From positions 1 to 64,000 of the forward strand of contig NZ_JRVC01000013.1 of the NCBI RefSeq assembly GCF_000807925.1: DNA of 64,000 bases. Direction: 5' to 3'. This document shows positions 1-9,115 of this stretch, piece by piece (the stretch's first letter is position 1; every line of letters starts with the position of its first letter). A program made the position numbers and the translations under genes. Under the pieces are notes generated by a model that saw only the letters and a program-made list of their open reading frames with translations, had not been told where the DNA came from and did not search any database. The DNA comes from Novosphingobium subterraneum (GTDB lineage Bacteria; Pseudomonadota; Alphaproteobacteria; Sphingomonadales; Sphingomonadaceae).

Positions 1-2
1 GC

Positions 3-25
3 GTAACCGTGGGCTGTAGGCCGCC
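3..25 (+). repeat. IS66 left terminal inverted repeat
   Basis: The bases GTAACCGTGGGCTGTAGG begin the element, and the repeat pairs with 2459..2481 (20 of 23 matches). Confidence 0.85.
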
Positions 26-106
26 TTGCACTGTGCGGGATTGATGGGCTGATAGCCGCTCCTTTTTTGGGGCGCCGACGATGGATGATTTCGAAGACGA
101 ACGAGC

Positions 107-138
107 GAGTAGTCATACGAGAGGTCGTATGACTACTC
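107..138 (+). promoter_or_regulatory. Hairpin covering the tnpA start codon, with GAGG in its loop
   Basis: Two perfect 14-base arms (107..120 and 125..138) flank a 4-base GAGG loop (121..124). GAGG sits 4 bases before the ATG at 129, so it can serve as the ribosome-binding site. The ATG itself lies in the descending arm. This arrangement should limit initiation of tnpA on folded mRNA. The structure is read directly; the regulatory role is inference. Confidence 0.7.
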
Positions 139-512
139 AGATTGAGGTTGTTGGTCGGGTATCCGGCCGGCGTCGCTGGACGGTGGAGCAGAAGCTGGCG
201 ATTCTGCGAGATGCGTTTGGGCCGGAGGGTTCGGTCCGCGCAGCGTGCGACCGGCACGAGGTTGGCAGCGGCTCGATCTACACGTGGCGCCGACAGGCTA
301 TGTCGGGAGAACTTGCTGGCGTCCGGCCACCGGCCTTGCCGGCATTCTCGGAGGTTGAGATCGCAGATCCGGTCGTCCGCGATGTTGCGCTGCCGGTCCC
401 ACCGCGCTGCGGCCAGATCAGCATCGAACTGCCGAAGGGTGTCCGCCTGACCGTGGACGCAATGGTCGATGCCGACGCCCTGGCCCGGGTGATCGCTGTG
501 CTTGGCCGATGA
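129..512 (+). CDS. tnpA: IS66 accessory protein TnpA (helix-turn-helix)
   Basis: A 127-residue protein of the IS66 Orf1/TnpA type, needed with TnpB for IS66 transposition though it is not the DDE enzyme. The N-terminal part contains the family pattern RRRWTVEQKLAILRDAF and then a helix-turn-helix (residues about 15-60) including GSIYTWRRQ. The ATG at 129 was preferred over the upstream in-frame ATG at 81 because it has GAGG four bases before it and gives the usual family start. It overlaps tnpB by 4 bases (ATGA), implying coupled translation. Confidence 0.9.
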   Translation: MTTQIEVVGRVSGRRRWTVEQKLAILRDAFGPEGSVRAACDRHEVGSGSIYTWRRQAMSGELAGVRPPALPAFSEVEIADPVVRDVALPVPPRCGQISIELPKGVRLTVDAMVDADALARVIAVLGR

Positions 513-856
513 TCCCCCTGCCACCCTCGACGCGGGTTTATCTCGCCTGCGGGGCGACGGACATGAGGAAGGGCTTTGACGGGCTTGCCGTGCTGGTCCA
601 GCAAGTGCTGGAACAGTCACCGCATAGCGGCGCGCTATTTGCCTTCCGTGGCAAGCGTGGCGATCTGATCAAGCTGCTCTGGTTCGATGGTCAGGGCATG
701 TGCCTGTTTTCCAAGCGCATGGACCGCGGTAAATTTGTCTGGCCGGTCACGAAGACAGGCAAGGTCAATCTCACGTCGGCGCAGCTTTCCATGCTGCTCG
801 AAGGTATTGACTGGCGCCGGCCCGAACGCACTGCCGTGCCGCTGTTGGCGGGATAA
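509..856 (+). CDS. tnpB: IS66 accessory protein TnpB
   Basis: A 115-residue IS66 Orf2 protein of normal family length. Hallmarks are the start IPLPPSTRVYLACGATDMRK, the central FRGKRGDLIKLLWFDGQG and the end LSMLLEGIDWRRP. Its biochemical role is not well defined, but it is required for transposition in characterised IS66 elements. It overlaps tnpA by 4 bases and is followed by 61 bases containing a hairpin before tnpC. Confidence 0.95.
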   Translation: MIPLPPSTRVYLACGATDMRKGFDGLAVLVQQVLEQSPHSGALFAFRGKRGDLIKLLWFDGQGMCLFSKRMDRGKFVWPVTKTGKVNLTSAQLSMLLEGIDWRRPERTAVPLLAG

Positions 857-892
857 AAAGTCGCAGATTTGCGTGGTTTTTCTGGTGCGGAA

Positions 893-915
893 TGACCCAC
901 TTTGCTAGTGGGTCA
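893..915 (+). promoter_or_regulatory. Hairpin immediately before the tnpC start
   Basis: Perfect 9-base arms TGACCCACT (893..901) and AGTGGGTCA (907..915) enclose a 5-base loop and end two bases before the GTG start of tnpC at 918. The G-rich bases in the second arm are the only candidate ribosome-binding site, so the hairpin could limit transposase synthesis. The role is inferred. Confidence 0.5.
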
Positions 916-917
916 CG

Positions 918-2456
918 GTGTCGGACGCAGCCACTTCCAACCTGGATAAAGATGCCAGGATCGCCGAGCTGGAAGCAGCCTTGGCCGCTCGTGACACGCT
1001 GATCGACACGCTGCGTTTCCAGTTGGCGCAGTTGCGCCGCATGACGTTCGGGCAGTCGTCGGAGAAGCTGTCGGCCCAGATCGAGCAGCTTGAACTTGCA
1101 CTCGAGGAGCTGGAAGGTGAAGCCGCTGTCGCCGATGCCCGCAAGGATGCGCCAGCAGCCAAGCCCGAACGGCCAGCGCCGGTCCGCAGCCTTCCGCCCC
1201 ATCTTCCTCGTGCCGAGCAGCGGATCGAACCCGAAGCGGGCCACTGCAATTGCCCCGATTGTGGCGGCGTCCTGCGCCCGCTGGGTGAGGACAGCGACGA
1301 GATGCTCGACGTCTTGCCCGTGCAATGGCGCGTGATCCGCACCATCCGTCCCAAGTACAGCTGCCGGTCCTGCGAGAAGATCGTGCAGGCGCCAGCCCCG
1401 GCGAAGGCCATCGCCCGCGGCAAGGCCAGCTTCGCCACGCTCGCCCATGTGGTCGTGTCCAAGTTCGACCATCATCTCCCGCTCTATCGGCAGGCCGAGA
1501 TGATGGCAGCGCAGCGCCTCGACATCGATCGCTCGACGCTGGCCGGGTGGGCAGGACAAGCCGCGCATTTACTCGATCCGATCGTTTCCCGGATCCGCGA
1601 GGAAGGCCTCAAGGCCGCCAAGATCCACAGCGACGATACGCCCGTGCCGATGCTGGTGCCCGGCAAGGGCAAGACCGCACAGGGACGGCTATGGACCTAT
1701 GTCGTCGATAATCGGGCCAGCGGATCAACCGCTCCGGCGCTGGTGTGGTACAAGTTCACGCCCGACCGTAGCGGTATCCATCCGCAAACCGAACTGAAGG
1801 CCTTCGCGGGTCTCCTCCAGGCCGATGGCTATGCCGGTTACGAGAAGCTCTATGCCGGCAACCGGATCAAGGAAGTGGCATGCTGGGCGCACTTCCGGCG
1901 CAAGATATTCGAGAACCACCAGACCAGTCCGACACCGCTGACCACCGATCTGCTTGAGCGGATCGCGGCGCTCTACCGGCTTGAGGACGAGGTGCGGGGA
2001 CAACCGCCCGATATGCGTCGGCAACGGCGGCAGGAAAAAGCCAGGCCACTGGTCGACGATCTGCGCGCGGCCATCGACGATGCCTTGCGCCGCCTGTCGC
2101 CCAAGTCGGCGATGGCCAAGGCGCTCGCCTATGGTCGCAAGCGCTGGATTGCGCTCACGCGCTACCTCGATGACGGCCTGGCCGAGATCGACAATAACGT
2201 CGCCGAACGCGCGATGCGCAGCGTCGCGATCGGCCGCAAGAATTGGCTATTCGCAGGATCGAAGGCTGGCGGTGAACGCGCCGCCGCCATCTACTCGGTC
2301 ATCGAGACGGCAAAGCTCAATGGCATCGAGCCGCAGGCCTATATCGCCGATGTCATCGCAAAGATTGCGGGCGGATGGCCAGCCGCTCGCTGGGACGAGC
2401 TCATGCCCTGGCACTGGACTTCCAGCCAGCAGCCGCTGATCGCAGAGGCCGCCTAA
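918..2456 (+). CDS. tnpC: IS66 transposase TnpC (DDE)
   Basis: A 512-residue transposase of usual IS66 length. In order: an N-terminal leucine-rich coiled coil with LRRMTFGQSSEKL (about residues 40-52), a zinc-binding segment CNCPDCGG...CRSCEKI (about residues 110-155), then the catalytic core. Core motifs include HSDDTPVPML, LQADGYAGYEKLY and the C-terminal EIDNNVAERAMR followed by RKNWLFAGS. GTG start. It is the last gene of the element, ending just before the right inverted repeat, and I see no damage. Confidence 0.95.
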   Translation: MSDAATSNLDKDARIAELEAALAARDTLIDTLRFQLAQLRRMTFGQSSEKLSAQIEQLELALEELEGEAAVADARKDAPAAKPERPAPVRSLPPHLPRAEQRIEPEAGHCNCPDCGGVLRPLGEDSDEMLDVLPVQWRVIRTIRPKYSCRSCEKIVQAPAPAKAIARGKASFATLAHVVVSKFDHHLPLYRQAEMMAAQRLDIDRSTLAGWAGQAAHLLDPIVSRIREEGLKAAKIHSDDTPVPMLVPGKGKTAQGRLWTYVVDNRASGSTAPALVWYKFTPDRSGIHPQTELKAFAGLLQADGYAGYEKLYAGNRIKEVACWAHFRRKIFENHQTSPTPLTTDLLERIAALYRLEDEVRGQPPDMRRQRRQEKARPLVDDLRAAIDDALRRLSPKSAMAKALAYGRKRWIALTRYLDDGLAEIDNNVAERAMRSVAIGRKNWLFAGSKAGGERAAAIYSVIETAKLNGIEPQAYIADVIAKIAGGWPAARWDELMPWHWTSSQQPLIAEAA

Positions 2457-2458
2457 CC

Positions 2459-2481
2459 GGCGGCCTTCAGGCCACGCTTAC
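2459..2481 (-). repeat. IS66 right terminal inverted repeat
   Basis: Read on the minus strand it starts GTAAGCGTGGCCTGAAGG, almost identical to the left end. It begins 2 bases after the tnpC stop codon. Confidence 0.85.
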
Positions 2482-2582
2482 GAAGTTGCGCGGCGCCATG
2501 ATGTTTCCAATGGCTTGTGCTGCCGGGCCACTTGGCCACAGATTTATCAGGCATTCGTTCCGGCGGTGATCGACCATAAGCT

Positions 2583-2973
2583 GTAAGCGGTCTACTCGGG
2601 CTACGGCGGTCCACGGTATTGGTTTGCGACGGCGTTTGCAGGATGATCGCTGGCCAGCCTGGTCAGCGTGGCATGCCGGTTGATGCTGGCATCTTGCAGT
2701 TCTCGATGAGCGTGGGGATCACTGCCCAGTCGTCGCCACTTTCGTCGGAGCCTGCTAAGAGGGCCTTCTTGCGACTGAGAAGCAGCGGACCGATCGACCG
2801 CTCGAAGGTGTTGGAAGCCAGCTTGACGCGACTGCCGTCGAGGAGCAGCGACAGCCCGGGCCAGACGATGGGCGCGTGGCGAATAGCAACGGCAGGATGG
2901 CTATTGGAACTGACGTGCCGGAGTCGGGCCTCGAGGTAGACGTACAGGTCATTGACGACGATCGTGCCGGTTC
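2583..2973 (-). pseudogene. Remnant of a second IS66-family element (3' end of its transposase)
   Basis: On the minus strand a degraded frame reads NDLYVYLEARLRHVSSNS, then ASNTFERSIGPLLLSRKKAL, then LAGSDESGDDWAVIPTLIE. This matches the C-terminal third of an IS66 TnpC. An in-frame stop lies upstream and no intact gene remains. The bases GTAAGCGG at 2583 would be this element's terminal repeat. It is on the opposite strand to the intact IS66 and clearly different in sequence, so it is an older insertion and not a copy. Confidence 0.75.
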
Positions 2974-3555
2974 TGGCTGCTTGAAGGCGTCGCTATGGTT
3001 CCGGCAGATCGACGAAGGTGGATCGCGGTGGCCCCTGGCGATATGCAGTAACTGGCACTGATGGTCCTGCAGGATCTTACAAGATACCCAATCGGCGCGG
3101 TTCAACGGTTTCCGTGGTCGCTCCTGGTCGTCGGTGAAGATGATTGGGGGCACGACCGGATCGGTATGTCGCTGTATGCTAAGCAATGCGGGAAGGGGTG
3201 GTTTGCGTAGCCGTTGGCGACGGACGCGGCTCCGTAGCTGACGAGCATGCAGTTGCCTTGCCTGGCTGAACAGGATCGACTTGCATGACCTGTGGTATTT
3301 GTGGCGCCGCACAGTGCAGGGGATAACAGATTATCCAAGCATTTCGGGGAGGCTTCGCCAGTTTGTGATGGGTTCACTCGTTCTCATCGAAGGCGTTTCT
3401 GACGCTTCTACTGCTGAGTGCCGACGTGGCCAAGCACCGTGCCTACGCAGTCGAGGCCGAGCATCTGGGGCCTTTCTACATCTGTTAGGACGTCTTTAAC
3501 TGTCGCCTGTCTAAAGGACATCAGGATATTTCCCCGTCCCGAATTCTCAGCCAGG

Positions 3556-3594
3556 AAAAGCCCCACGCACCCACCGGTTGCGAGGGGCTTTTTC
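3556..3594 (+). terminator. Rho-independent terminator
   Basis: AAAAGCCCC (3556..3564) pairs with GGGGCTTTTT (from 3584), followed by TCTT. The stem is A/T-flanked and can work in both directions. No intact gene lies directly upstream, so it may be the leftover end of a lost gene. Confidence 0.6.
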
Positions 3595-3678
3595 TTGAAG
3601 CTTTAAGCAATCAGTAACCATGCAACGTCTAGGGTCTGGTCGTCAGCTAGAGCGATAGCGACATCCCTTTTTATGACT

Positions 3679-3722
3679 AGGCCGCGATTATCCCCTACGC
3701 ATCTCGAGCGCGGCCTTTCTTT
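3679..3722 (+). terminator. Possible rho-independent terminator
   Basis: AGGCCGCG (3679..3686) pairs with CGCGGCCT (3709..3716), with a 22-base loop and a T-rich tail (TTCTTTCT). The long loop makes it less certain than the neighbouring one. Confidence 0.45.
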
Positions 3723-3899
3723 CTCCGCAGAGCAAGGCTCGAAATCCTTTCAAGCATTAAAAGTTGAGCGGGCGACGCCTTCTCATGATCTTCCAGCCAA
3801 ACGTCCTATCCGCCAGCTTGGCACACACGGACCGCAGCGGCGTACAGGCAAAAAACGCGTTTTCACAGTAGATTAATCAGAAAGCTCTATCACGCTTCC

Positions 3900-4178
3900 A
3901 TGCCACTCATATCTCGCCTGCTGATCATACTCTTCGCGATCACTGCGCTTGCTGCGACGGCGCATGCAGCGGATGGAGACTCGCTGCCCCGACGCCCGAC
4001 CAAATCCCCGGCGATCACAGCCTCTTTCCTCGATGGCATAGCGCCTGAGATTGCAACAAATGCAACTTCATCTCATGTTGCTTCCAAGGTAGAAGTCAAG
4101 CCAAAGCGGTCGCAGCCTCCTTTGCCCGGCGCAGATCCAATCGGTAGGATTATCGCACTTCGAACGGGGACGGAGTAA
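3900..4178 (+). CDS. Small putative exported protein
   Basis: A 92-codon frame with a good Sec signal peptide: basic start, the hydrophobic run LLIILFAITALAATAHA and a likely AHA-A cleavage near residue 23. The rest is a short, proline- and lysine-containing chain with no recognised domain. There is no strong ribosome-binding site before the ATG, which lowers confidence. It precedes the metallophosphatase gene by about 190 bases; no functional link is evident. Confidence 0.4.
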   Translation: MPLISRLLIILFAITALAATAHAADGDSLPRRPTKSPAITASFLDGIAPEIATNATSSHVASKVEVKPKRSQPPLPGADPIGRIIALRTGTE

Positions 4179-4371
4179 CAATTCTTGCATGGGCACGGGA
4201 AGACGTGCCTTGGAACGCAGCTGCGTGAAGTGCCTTGGATTGGAGGCTTCTGACAAGGCCACCGTCATCAACGTGCGCAGCAAGGTGTCACATGTGGTTC
4301 GCAAGAGCACTGCGTACGTGTCGAAATGATGGGTCGCAACCAGACAGCGAGCCGCATCAAGGAGACGAGCT

Positions 4372-5247
4372 GTGCGCCAAGCGTGGCAGACGTCATTGCA
4401 TGCTGCTGTTAAACAGAGCATATGCATCAACGTGTTAGGCTTTGGTCAATTCTCGAAAATTCTGCGACATTGGCAGCGTAATTCCCGGGCTTGCGGATTG
4501 AAGGCCCGAATACCGCAAGGCCACCGGGTCTATGCCATTGGTGATGTCCACGGTTGCGCAGATCTTCTGGCGGTTTTGCTCGAGCGCATCGATGCCGATG
4601 ACTTCGCCCGCGAACCGGCGGAAACGACGGTCGTGTTCCTGGGTGACCTTATCGATCGCGGCCCGGACAGCGCGCGCGTGCTTGACATGGTTGCTGATTT
4701 GCAGACCCGCCGGAACGTCCGACTGATCGTCGGCAATCACGAAGAAATGTTTCTTGCAAGTTTTGGGTCCGGGCGCGTCCTGCGCCAGTTCCTCCAGCAT
4801 GGAGGACGCGAGACAATCCTAAGCTACATGGAGGATGCCGATGCTTATGCCCGGCTGACCATCGAGGAGCTGCGCGAACAATTACCGAGACTTGTACCTG
4901 AGCGTCACCTGCAGCTGCTGCGATCCATGGACAATATCCTGATGATTGGCGACTATGTTTTCGTGCATGCCGGCATAAGGCCAGGGGTGCCGCTTGCGGA
5001 GCAGTCGGAGCAGGATCTGCGATGGATCCGCAAGGATTTCCTCGACGCGGACTTTGATCCGGGTTTCGTGGTCGTTCACGGCCATACCGTAGCGCCGGAC
5101 GTCATTTCTGGTTCCTGCCGCATCGGTATCGATACGGGCGCCTACCTGCACGGGCGTCTGACTGCGATTGGGCTGGAGGGGGTGACCAGATGGTTTCTCC
5201 ACGAAGAAAAGGCCATCGCTAGCCCGATGCCGGTCGTCAGCGCGTGA
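4372..5247 (+). CDS. Metallophosphoesterase (serine/threonine protein phosphatase-like)
   Basis: A calcineurin-like phosphoesterase of the bacterial PP1/PrpA/ApaH group. The metal-binding signatures occur in order: YAIGDVHG (GDxHG), FLGDLIDRGPDS (GDxxDRG), IVGNHEEM (GNHE), then VFVHAGIRPG and VVHGHT. These supply the dinuclear metal ligands, so the enzyme should be active on phosphoprotein or dinucleotide substrates; which one cannot be read from sequence. The GTG at 4372 is chosen because AAGGAG lies 7 bases upstream. It gives an N-terminal extension of about 50 residues before the domain, so a later start is possible. Confidence 0.85.
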   Translation: MRQAWQTSLHAAVKQSICINVLGFGQFSKILRHWQRNSRACGLKARIPQGHRVYAIGDVHGCADLLAVLLERIDADDFAREPAETTVVFLGDLIDRGPDSARVLDMVADLQTRRNVRLIVGNHEEMFLASFGSGRVLRQFLQHGGRETILSYMEDADAYARLTIEELREQLPRLVPERHLQLLRSMDNILMIGDYVFVHAGIRPGVPLAEQSEQDLRWIRKDFLDADFDPGFVVVHGHTVAPDVISGSCRIGIDTGAYLHGRLTAIGLEGVTRWFLHEEKAIASPMPVVSA

Positions 5248-6185
5248 CAGGCTTGGGGCTCTGGCGAGAACCAGTACCGTGACGAGAATGTTCCCGCCTC
5301 CGCTGTATTGAGCTATGGCATGCGTTTCGCCCAAACGGAAGTTTGCAGAACATATCCAGGGCATGCAAGCGCGCTGATGCGCAGTATACGTGGTCGCCCT
5401 TCATCATGGTGCGGATGGCCGTGGCCTCGCATGGAGAATGGCCAAAAGCGGCTCTGCTACCCCGCAGGGCGCCGGGCAACATGACCAGGAATGCGACGTC
5501 AAGCAGCTGGTGACCCTTTTTGCGCAATGGCAGCGCACAGTATGCCGGGCCGTTGACGATCGGGCCTGAAACGACAGTTACGCCAACGGCCACGACATCG
5601 CCATAAGGCGTCGCCTGGCATCAACCGCTCGACTGCAGGGACCATGCTGCAAAAGCGTAAGGGTGCAATTTCGGAACTACTCAGCTCGCGTAGGGTCGGG
5701 AGGCGGCGGACAGGGCAGGCCGTGAGCCAGCTATGGCCAGAGCACAGGCAATCAGCGTAAAGGCGCCAAGGCGGCATAGATGCGATCGCGCCGGAAATCA
5801 GGAACGAGATCGGGCAGCCAGCGACGCTTCTCAAAAATGCAGGTTCAGCAAGCAGGGAAATCCTTATCGCGATCCTGCCTCAAGGTTTATTTGATCGAGA
5901 GAAAGACGACGGGCATTCATGTAAAGCTCAAGATGGATGGTTAAGCTGCCGTTTTTGCTTGTTAATCTTTTCAGGTCCTGACGGCGGGTCGTCCTATCCC
6001 GGACGGCTGTCCGACGTCGGGATTTCAGCTCGATTGCGCCAGATCCCAAGCGAGGACATGACGCGGTATAGTCAAAAGTCCTTAGGGATAAAGCCTACCC
6101 GCTCCCCGGACCCGGCGTTAACCTTCATTCTGCACATTCCCTTAGGTCAGGCCGCAACTTGCGGCACACTTGTGAGGGGGATCAG
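5248..6185. other. Long region with no recognised gene
   Basis: About 940 bases without a gene I can support. Open frames exist on the minus strand (for example 5237..5593) but they lack family motifs and convincing start signals. The last 100 bases should hold the promoter of the LuxR-type gene at 6186. Confidence 0.45.
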
Positions 6186-6908
6186 ATGAGCTTCTTAATG
6201 CCAGTGAACGCCATTCCGAGCACACCAGCCGATCGCGCGCTGCTCATGGACCTGTTCGCCCAGCCTGTGTCCGACGAGTACGGCGCGCGGGCAACCATGC
6301 AAGTGCCGGATCGCATGTACATTCATGTCGTTGCCAGCAATCAGCTCGAGCGCGCGGCCAAGGCGCGCCTGATCTTTTCACTCGGTCATCATGCCGAGGT
6401 CTACGAAGATGCCGACGAACTCATTGCCATGATGCCCGAGCAAGGGCTGGTCCTGCTGTGCGAAGACGGGACCGGGGCGGCGTGCCGATTGATGGAGATG
6501 ATGGACAGCCAGGGCATCTGGCTTCCGGTCATCGCATTTGCCCGGACGCTGGACTGCGATGCCATAGTCGCGGGGATAAAGGCCGGAGTGGTGAACTATC
6601 TTGTCGGCGATGTATCGCGGGAAGAACTGCTTACGAAGTTGCACCATGGCTACGCAGAAGGCCAGGCGTGCCTTGCGGTCCGCCTGCGCCAGGCGGTCGC
6701 GCGGCGGGCGATCAAGGCCTTATCGAGGCGTGAGGCCGAAGTGCTGCGACTCGTGACAACGGGACTGTCGAACAAGGAGATCGCGCGGGAGCTCGATATC
6801 AGTCCGCGCACGGTTGAAATCCACCGCATGAAAATGATGACAAAACTGGGCGCCAAGACGTCCGCGCAAGCAATCCGAGTCGAGATCGAGGCTGCAGGGC
6901 TGAGCTGA
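6186..6908 (+). CDS. LuxR-type regulator with a degenerate receiver domain
   Basis: A 240-residue regulator. Residues about 40-155 have the layout of a FixJ-type receiver (strand VHVV, end strand VNYLVGDV), but the paired acidic residues after the first strand are replaced (VVASN). The phospho-site strand reads LVLLCEDGTG and the conserved lysine is a glycine. Residues about 175-240 form an intact LuxR helix-turn-helix: LSRREAEVLRLVTTGLSNKE...LDISPRTVEIHRMKMMTKLG. GAGGGGGA lies 5 bases before the ATG. No histidine kinase is adjacent, so phosphorylation-independent control is likely. Targets are unknown. Confidence 0.85.
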   Translation: MSFLMPVNAIPSTPADRALLMDLFAQPVSDEYGARATMQVPDRMYIHVVASNQLERAAKARLIFSLGHHAEVYEDADELIAMMPEQGLVLLCEDGTGAACRLMEMMDSQGIWLPVIAFARTLDCDAIVAGIKAGVVNYLVGDVSREELLTKLHHGYAEGQACLAVRLRQAVARRAIKALSRREAEVLRLVTTGLSNKEIARELDISPRTVEIHRMKMMTKLGAKTSAQAIRVEIEAAGLS

Positions 6909-7176
6909 TCGCTGCGGGTGGCGGGTGGCGTCTGTCCTGCACGATGACTGCGTCTTCAGGGCGATCTGGCTATCGCCAGCGAGTGACGGCCCGGCAGCGG
7001 TTCCAGCCGCCCCTCAGATAATCGACGGTGTTGCGAGCCAATGCGAGGAACGCTCCAGATTCGACGTTTCTTTGAGGGTCTGGGTAATCGAGTTGCGGTA
7101 GTCTTGTCTGATTAAAGGTCTTCCATGCCACGGCGCCGAAGCCTTTGGTAGTCCTCGGCGAGCTGGAGAGGGCAGT

Positions 7177-7656
7177 ATGACGCTGAATCGTCTGGCAGAA
7201 GCACGTGAAGCTTTGGCGATCCTCAACCAGTACTTCGATGATTTTTCCGAAGATTGTCGCTCGCCTGTCCGTGGTTCACCCGATTCAGCGGGAGGTCGGC
7301 AATTTCGCAAGCTTGCGAATGATTACCTGAGAAGCTGCATGCTACGAAAAGAGATATTGGGCGCAGAATTGTCGAGCGAGTATTGCTGGGCGATCCTGGT
7401 GGCGCTCTACCTGTCGCGCTGCGATTGTTCGCGCATGTGCGTGACCGACATTGTCTATTCCACGGGCATTCCCACTGCGACCGTTATTCGCTGGCTTGCC
7501 TTGCTCGGCTCGCGCAGGCTTGTCCTGCGTTCGCCCGATCGCAATGATGCGCGCAGGACGTGGATTGTCCTCAATGATTCAGCGGTGACGCTGATCGAGA
7601 AGTGCCTGGCCATGCAGGCTGCGGGATCGCTTCCAGGAAAGGTTGCTCACAGCTGA
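7177..7656 (+). CDS. Winged-helix (MarR-like) DNA-binding protein
   Basis: A 159-residue protein. The C-terminal half resembles a MarR-type winged helix: a helix with YCWAILVALYLSRC, then CVTDIVYSTGIPTATVIRWL as the helix-turn-helix, and RRLVLRSPDRNDARRTWIVL as the wing. Sphingomonads have many small regulators of this type. GGAGAGGGC lies shortly before the ATG. It has no operon partner; the region on both sides is non-coding. The ligand and targets are unknown. Confidence 0.7.
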   Translation: MTLNRLAEAREALAILNQYFDDFSEDCRSPVRGSPDSAGGRQFRKLANDYLRSCMLRKEILGAELSSEYCWAILVALYLSRCDCSRMCVTDIVYSTGIPTATVIRWLALLGSRRLVLRSPDRNDARRTWIVLNDSAVTLIEKCLAMQAAGSLPGKVAHS

Positions 7657-9115
7657 CCTGGCGCGATTGCCCCTAGTTTCGCCGCATCGAGCGACGATAA
7701 ACCAAACTTCTTACAGCACCTGTGATCCGCCCTGCAGCAGATAAGCTGTACTCCGTGCGCGCCTGCAGATTTCTGGTTCCAGTCCTGCTCTTGGGTGCCA
7801 GCCTGTGCGTCCCTGCTGGAAGCCTGGTTTCGCACGAAAATCTGTCGCGAGCCGCTGCCGAGAAGCAGGTGAACTGGCAAGAAATAATTCGATCAGGGTG
7901 ACACCGGGTTGCGGGCACCTGTCACAACTATTCTGATCGAGCGAACACGAGCGATAGGCTAGGCGTTGCGCCGACTTTAGGCTGTGTGATCTGCTCGGTC
8001 CCGATCGTCCCAGGCACTGGACAAGGCGGCAGTTGCACGATCAGGCGGGACCGTTCGATCAAAGCTGGGTCCGCACGATCAACCATATCCCGTACCAGAG
8101 CACCATGGAGATGCCGAGTGGCAAAGTCAGACGCAACCATCCCCGCCATGTGCTCGATTTGCCTGCGGACCCGGTGCCTTGGCCACTGTGCCAGAACGGG
8201 TGGGCTGATCGCTGCATCTTACGTCTCCCGTCCTTCTCCAATCGGCTGGCGACGCCACCGCAACTTGCGGAGAGGACTTCTGTTCTTTTGACCCAGACGC
8301 ACGAACTTCAAGATTGTCCGCCCTTTGCGAGAGAACTCGTGTCTGGACCGGGCAGCTATCCTTAAAGTGCAGGCGCCGAAGGGGACGATAGTGTGCAATC
8401 ACCTGTTAGCCAATACGCACAAGTCCGTGTGTTGCGACCGCCGCATCCTTTCGAACCAGGTGTTCCGAGGTGCTGCCAAACCTGCGCCCTACGGGATACC
8501 GCTGTTGATCCGGGCCGTGGATCTGGCAGGGGATCAGGTCCGGAATGTGCAGTGGCAGCTTGTCGATCACCCCGTCGATCACGTGCCTTTTGCCAGGCGG
8601 TCGCCTCTAGTAGTCCGGCCGCAGCACCCGTCAGAATATTAGTGAGAGTGTTGTTGCGGGCCACTCGGCGGCGTGAAAGGGCAACTTATCCGATCACCGC
8701 TGCTCCGCCCGACAGCTTTTCAGGCCTTCCGCTGTCGAGCCGCTTTGGGAAAGGCAAGCGCAAGCATTTAGATCGTGAGGCGCGGTAAGCGCTGTGGAGG
8801 GAGGGCGGCACGGTTGCTTGCTGTTGGTTGTGCCGCCGGTGTCAAGATCGCCTGCCTGTGCGGGCCACCCTCCAAACTCGATGATGTCGTACGTCTGCGG
8901 CAATTCTGTCGGTCACCCAGATAGCGTTAATCTTTTCTGCAATGTCTGGCCTTGTAACACTTTGTACAGCGTCAAGTTTGTTCGGGGCAGCAAACTTAGG
9001 GCCTTAATGTGGCCAGGCTATAACACCTCGTGTTTGCCGGGAAGGGCCAGCAATCATTTTCGTGGCCCTTTGCAGTCTACCAACTCACGCGAAATCAGAC
9101 ACGGGGGGTCTGGAC
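7657..9115. other. Long region with no recognised gene
   Basis: About 1.46 kb with several overlapping short frames, none with a recognisable domain or good start context. A minus-strand 60-codon frame (8059..8241) ends in one hydrophobic segment and could be a small membrane protein, but support is weak. The final 150 bases should contain the promoter of the chemoreceptor gene. Confidence 0.45.

Larger units (their letters stand above)
3..2481 (+). mobile_element. IS66-family insertion sequence, apparently complete
   Basis: The element carries the three standard IS66 genes (tnpA, tnpB, tnpC) between 23-bp terminal inverted repeats (3..25 and 2459..2481) that match at 20 of 23 positions and begin with the family's GTAA. 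IS66 elements duplicate 8 bp of target. The 8 bases to the right (2482..2489) end in GC, and the only two bases visible to the left (1..2) are GC, which fits a duplication cut by the window edge. All three reading frames are open, so it may be active. Confidence 0.9.
2974..3899. other. Low-information stretch between the IS66 remnant and the next gene
   Basis: No convincing gene is seen. The part next to the remnant (to about 3350) is probably further decayed IS66 sequence. Two terminator-like hairpins at 3556..3594 and 3679..3722 are the only clear structures. Confidence 0.5.

Noticed and set aside
5237..5593. A 118-codon minus-strand frame in the gap after the phosphatase
   Set aside because: There is no domain, no convincing start site and its composition is irregular.
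8059..8241. A 60-codon minus-strand frame ending in a hydrophobic segment
   Set aside because: A single hydrophobic stretch without start signals or homology is not enough to call a gene.
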